This document shows, in pieces, positions 60,666 through 64,000 of a DNA stretch of 64,000 nt. The translations under genes and the position numbers were made by a program. Each line of letters begins with the position of its first letter. Position 1 is the stretch's first letter. Source of the stretch: Nocardia farcinica (GTDB lineage: Bacteria > Actinomycetota > Actinomycetes > Mycobacteriales > Mycobacteriaceae); the NCBI RefSeq assembly GCF_001182745.1, contig NZ_LN868938.1, forward strand, positions 62,001 to 126,000. Direction: 5' to 3'. The notes beneath the pieces are model-generated. The model was given only the letters and a program-made list of their open reading frames with translations, had not been told where the DNA came from and did not search any database.

Positions 60666-61790
60666 TCAGCCCGCGCTGTGCAGTGGCGAGGTGGCTTCGC
60701 CGCCCGGCGCGGGTAGTCCCTCGGGCCGCGCGTCCGCGTCGTCCTCGGTGGGCTCCTCCGGTTCCGGTGCTGTCTCGCCGCGCACCTGGTTGGCCAGCCA
60801 CTCGCGCATTTGCTCGATGCGGGTGGCGCGGGCCGGCCAGAACTCCTGGACGGTGGCGTTGAACTCGGCGCCGAGGATCACCGCGAAGCCGAGGAAGAAC
60901 GTGAACAGCAGGAAGGCGATCGGGGTGGCCAGCGCGCCGTAGCTGACGCCGGTCGCGGTCACCCAGGACAGATACCGGCGCAGCCCTTCGCTGGCCGCCA
61001 TGAAGAACACCCCGGCCACGAGGGCGCCGCCGAAGAGCCGGTGCCACGGCAGCGAGCGGTGCAGCGCCGCCTTGTACAGGGTGGTCAGCCCGACGATGAG
61101 CAGCAGGCCGACCGCCGGGTAGTAGAACGAGTCGACCAGCCGCAGTCCCGGCTCGCGCCACGCGCCAGGCAGGATGCGCCCGATCAGGCTCGGTCCCAGC
61201 GCCACCAGCGGCAGGATGAACACCGCCGCGACGAGGAACTGCACATACAGCAGCAGCGCGAACACCCGCTGCCACACCGGATGCCGGGCGTCCTGCTGGT
61301 CGTGCGCCTCCACGATCGCGTCGACGAAGGTCGCCATCGCCGAGGATCCGGCCCACAGCGAGAGCACGAATCCCACCGACACGACCGCGCCGCGCCCCCG
61401 GCCGAGCACATCGGTGACGGTGGGTTGGATGAGTTCGCTCACCACCGCCTCGCTGAACAGGTCCCGGCTGAAGGTGAGGATCTTCGATTCGACGATCCCG
61501 ACGGTGTCGGGTCCGAACCAGCCGCCCACATAGCCGAGGCTGCCGAGCAGACCCAGCAACAGCGGAGCAAGCGAAAGCGTCTGCCAGAACGCCGCGGTCG
61601 CCGACTTGGCGAAGATCGAATCGGCCCACGCCTTGCTCGCCACCCGCACCACCACCCGGCGGGTCTGCCGTCCCGCGTGCCGCAGCCGGGGGCCGAGCGC
61701 GCCCGGCGGATGCGTCGGCGCGCCCGCGCCGCCGCCGTGCATCTCGGCGTCGGCGGCGGGGTCGCTCGCGGGCGGGCTGTCCTGGGTCAT
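60666..61790 (-). CDS. YihY/BrkB-family membrane protein
   Basis: A 374-residue integral membrane protein. About six transmembrane helices fall between residues 80 and 325, with VGFVLSLWAGSSAMATFVDA and LFGGALVAGVFFMAASEGLR typical of BrkB. Charged cytoplasmic tails flank the core. The family is often annotated as a virulence factor or ribonuclease BN but its function is unsettled. GGAGGC precedes the ATG. It is divergent from the helicase gene. Confidence 0.85.
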   Translation of the reverse strand: MTQDSPPASDPAADAEMHGGGAGAPTHPPGALGPRLRHAGRQTRRVVVRVASKAWADSIFAKSATAAFWQTLSLAPLLLGLLGSLGYVGGWFGPDTVGIVESKILTFSRDLFSEAVVSELIQPTVTDVLGRGRGAVVSVGFVLSLWAGSSAMATFVDAIVEAHDQQDARHPVWQRVFALLLYVQFLVAAVFILPLVALGPSLIGRILPGAWREPGLRLVDSFYYPAVGLLLIVGLTTLYKAALHRSLPWHRLFGGALVAGVFFMAASEGLRRYLSWVTATGVSYGALATPIAFLLFTFFLGFAVILGAEFNATVQEFWPARATRIEQMREWLANQVRGETAPEPEEPTEDDADARPEGLPAPGGEATSPLHSAG

Positions 61791-61944
61791 GGTGCCTCCA
61801 GCATCCCGCACTCACCCGCGCCGCACAGGGCCACCGGCCTGTCGTGTCGGTGGCTGGGATGGGAACGGCGGCTGTCCTGTGACGCGAGTCGCAGGGCCGC
61901 GTCGGTTTGGCGACACGCCGCCGCGTGCCGCTACTGTTTGGTCC

Positions 61945-63678
61945 GTGACCGGTTCGGATGGCGATGCGGCGAAGGCTGCCGGGGGCGGATCGCTCCGCGC
62001 GTGGCAGCGACGCGCCCTGACGAAGTACCTGGCCACCAAGCCGCGCGACTTCCTGGCGGTGGCCACCCCGGGAGCCGGTAAGACGACCTTCGCGCTGCGG
62101 GTCGCCGCGGAGTTGCTGGCGGACCGCACGGTCGACCAGATCACCGTCGTCGCGCCCACCGAGCATCTCAAGCACCAGTGGGCCGCCTCGGCGGCGCGCA
62201 GCGGTATCCAGCTCGACTCCCGTTTCTCCAACTCCACCGGCGGCACCTCCGGTGATTACCACGGCGTCGTGGTCACCTACGCCCAGGTGGCCGCACATCC
62301 CACCCGGCACCGGGTGCGCACCGAGAACCGTCGCACGCTGGTGATCCTGGACGAGATCCACCACGCCGGTGACGCCAAGAGCTGGGGCGACGCCGTCGCC
62401 GAGGCATTCGGCGACGCCACTCGCAGGCTGGCGCTGACGGGTACGCCCTTCCGCTCCGACGACAGCCAGATCCCGTTCGTCACCTACGAACCCGACGAAT
62501 CCGGCTTCCCGAAGTCGCGCGCCGATCACACCTACGGCTACGCCGAGGCGCTCGCCGACGGCGTCGTGCGCCCGGTGGTGTTCCTGGCCTACTCCGGTGA
62601 CGCGCACTGGCGCGACAGCGCGGGCGAGGAGCATTCGGCGCGCCTGGGCGAGCCGCTGAGCCCCGAGCAGACCGCCCGTGCCTGGCGCACCGCGCTGGAT
62701 CCGGCCGGTGACTGGATCTCGGCGGTGCTGCGCGCCGCCGACATCCGGCTGCGCCAGAAGCGCGAGTCCGGGATGCCCGACGCGGGCGGCCTGGTGATCG
62801 CCACCGACCAGGAACGCGCGCGCGACTACGCCGAACTGCTCGAACACATCTCGGGCCGCAAGCCCGCGCTGGTGCTGTCGGACGACCCCACCTCCTCGAA
62901 GCGCATCGCCGAGTTCAGCGCGAACACCGAGCCGTGGATGGTCGCGGTGCGCATGGTGTCCGAGGGCGTCGACGTGCCGCGGCTCGCGGTGGGCGTCTAC
63001 GCGACCAGCGCGGCGACCCCGCTGTACTTCGCGCAGGCGATCGGCCGGTTCGTGCGTGCACGCAGGCCCGGCGAGACGGCCTCGGTGTTCCTGCCCTCGG
63101 TGCCGGTGCTGCTGGATCTGGCGGCCCAGCTCGAGGTGCAGCGCGACCACGTCATCGGCAAGCCGCACCGCGAGAAGACCGGCCTGGACGACGATCTGCT
63201 CACCGATGCCGCCAAGCAGAAGGACGAGCCGGGCGAGGAGGAGCGCAAGTTCGTCGCGCTGGCCGCCGACGCCGAACTCGACCAGGTGATCTACGACGGA
63301 TCCTCGTTCGGCACAGCGACCTTCGCCGGCAGCGACGAGGAGGCCGACTACCTCGGGATCCCCGGCCTGCTCGATGCCGAGCAGATGCGGGCGCTGCTGC
63401 GCGAGCGGCAATCCCGCCAGGTCGCGGAGCGGTCGGCGAAGGCTCCCGAGCCCGCGGGCCCGAAGGTCGCGGCCGCGGCCGAGCGCGTGGCCACCGCCGA
63501 TCGGCTGGGGGAGCTGCGCCGCGAACTCAACAGCCTCGTCGCCATGCACCATCACCGCACGGGCAAGCCGCACGGGGTGATCCACGGCGAGTTGCGCCGC
63601 GAATGCGGCGGGCCGCCCACGGCGTTGGCGACCGCCGAGCAATTGCACGAACGCATCGCCGCCCTGCGCCGTAAGTGA
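61945..63678 (+). CDS. SF2 helicase, XPB/UvrB-like DEIH type
   Basis: A 577-residue helicase. Walker A is VATPGAGKTTFALR, motif II is LVILDEIHHAGDAKSWGDAV and motif III is LALTGTPFRSD. Motif V/VI are MVSEGVDVPRLAVGVYATSA and QAIGRFVRARRPGE. No nuclease domain is present; the C-terminal 120 residues are charged and helical. A repair or RNA role is likely. The start is the GTG at 61945. It converges on the TetR fragment at 63680. Confidence 0.85.
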   Translation: MTGSDGDAAKAAGGGSLRAWQRRALTKYLATKPRDFLAVATPGAGKTTFALRVAAELLADRTVDQITVVAPTEHLKHQWAASAARSGIQLDSRFSNSTGGTSGDYHGVVVTYAQVAAHPTRHRVRTENRRTLVILDEIHHAGDAKSWGDAVAEAFGDATRRLALTGTPFRSDDSQIPFVTYEPDESGFPKSRADHTYGYAEALADGVVRPVVFLAYSGDAHWRDSAGEEHSARLGEPLSPEQTARAWRTALDPAGDWISAVLRAADIRLRQKRESGMPDAGGLVIATDQERARDYAELLEHISGRKPALVLSDDPTSSKRIAEFSANTEPWMVAVRMVSEGVDVPRLAVGVYATSAATPLYFAQAIGRFVRARRPGETASVFLPSVPVLLDLAAQLEVQRDHVIGKPHREKTGLDDDLLTDAAKQKDEPGEEERKFVALAADAELDQVIYDGSSFGTATFAGSDEEADYLGIPGLLDAEQMRALLRERQSRQVAERSAKAPEPAGPKVAAAAERVATADRLGELRRELNSLVAMHHHRTGKPHGVIHGELRRECGGPPTALATAEQLHERIAALRRK

Positions 63679-63679
63679 A

Positions 63680-64000
63680 TCAGGGCCAGGCGGCCATGGC
63701 GCGGTCGATCGCCTCGTTCAGTTCCGCCGCCGTGGCGCCGTCGCGCGCCTGGACGGACAGCCCGTACAGGACGGTCGTGTAGAAGACCGCGAGCGCGGCG
63801 GTGTCGGTGCCGGGGGCCAGATCCCCTTCGGCGACACCGCGTTCGAGCCTGCGGCGGATGTCCTCGGTGGTCTCGCGGCGCTTCTCGACGAGGAAGTCCC
63901 GCACGGCGGTGTTGCGGGTGGTGTAGGTCGACCCGGCGAGCACGACCATGCAGCCGTGCGGCAGATCGTCGCGGGTGTAGGCGGCGGCGTTGTCGCGCAG
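63680..64000 (-). CDS. TetR-family regulator, C-terminal part (cut by window end)
   Basis: The frame is open to the window edge (LRDNAAAYTRDDLPHGCMVV, then LAGSTYTTRNTAVRDFLVEK). It shows the TetR_C ligand domain, with PHGCMV-L as in AcrR/TetR proteins that respond to small molecules, and ends EAIDRAMAAWP. The DNA-binding domain lies outside. It converges with the helicase gene after 1 bp. Confidence 0.8.
   Translation of the reverse strand: MRDNAAAYTRDDLPHGCMVVLAGSTYTTRNTAVRDFLVEKRRETTEDIRRRLERGVAEGDLAPGTDTAALAVFYTTVLYGLSVQARDGATAAELNEAIDRAMAAWP

Overview
The window is high-GC actinobacterial DNA, most likely from Nocardia or a close mycolic-acid-containing relative. Evidence for this is a secreted Ag85-like mycolyltransferase (3196-4257), a DtxR/IdeR-galE pair, actinobacterial families (DUF3039, DUF3099, DUF4192, DUF5313, DUF3516) and mycobacterial-type SOS boxes next to lexA. 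From memory, the backbone follows Mycobacterium tuberculosis Rv2726c to Rv2707: dapF, hflX, fadE20-like, lexA, chiZ, nrdR, PhzF-like, PAC2, ideR, sigB, DUF3099, DUF3039, BrkB. The genus is an inference.

Layout. 1-5.6 kb: end of dapF, hflX, an acyltransferase, a mycolyltransferase and a fadE20-like dehydrogenase. 5.7-24.4 kb: an accessory region rich in regulators. It starts with a chimeric pseudogene (XRE regulator 5' part joined to a TrmO-like 3' part), then a zinc-ribbon/CGNR pair, an ECF42-type sigma factor with its YCII/DGPF partner, two paralogous TetR genes flanking a PucR-type regulator, an ABC1 kinase, a YdcF protein, a DinB/WYL pair, a DUF305 copper-type cluster with decayed genes, an OhrR-like MarR operon, an imine-reductase-like gene with a divergent HxlR regulator, and a glycosyltransferase plus glucan-debranching operon. 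24.6-28.3 kb: sigF-like, a GGCT-like gene, lexA, chiZ, nrdR. 28.4-38.8 kb: hrpA, a Pr6Pr membrane protein, a class III aminotransferase, an acyl-CoA synthetase, a degenerate SDR, an AraC regulator, a PhzF protein. 39-44 kb: ahpC-ahpD with divergent oxyR, then a polyamine operon made of a decarboxylase and a fused AdoMet decarboxylase-spermidine synthase. 44-51.6 kb: a Ski2-like helicase, PAC2, a lipoprotein, DUF4192, galE, ideR. 51.8-57.3 kb: AcuC deacetylase plus an 894-residue Pat-type lysine acetyltransferase, a DUF4333 lipoprotein, sigB. 57.5-64 kb: methyltransferase, VOC, DUF3099, DUF3039, BrkB, an XPB-like helicase and a TetR fragment.

Functional themes are stress and redox control (SigF, SigB, LexA, OxyR-AhpCD, OhrR-like, IdeR), envelope biogenesis, and protein acetylation with deacetylation. 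Several promoters and operators can be read directly: GTTT-N16-GGGTAT before sigF, GTTT-N15-GGGTAG before the debranching operon, GGGGAAC-N18-GTT before sigB, three SOS-box-like sites between lexA and chiZ, and dyads before oxyR/ahpC, the HxlR gene and the MarR gene. Strong hairpins separate many units. No tRNA, rRNA, CRISPR array or intact mobile element was seen.
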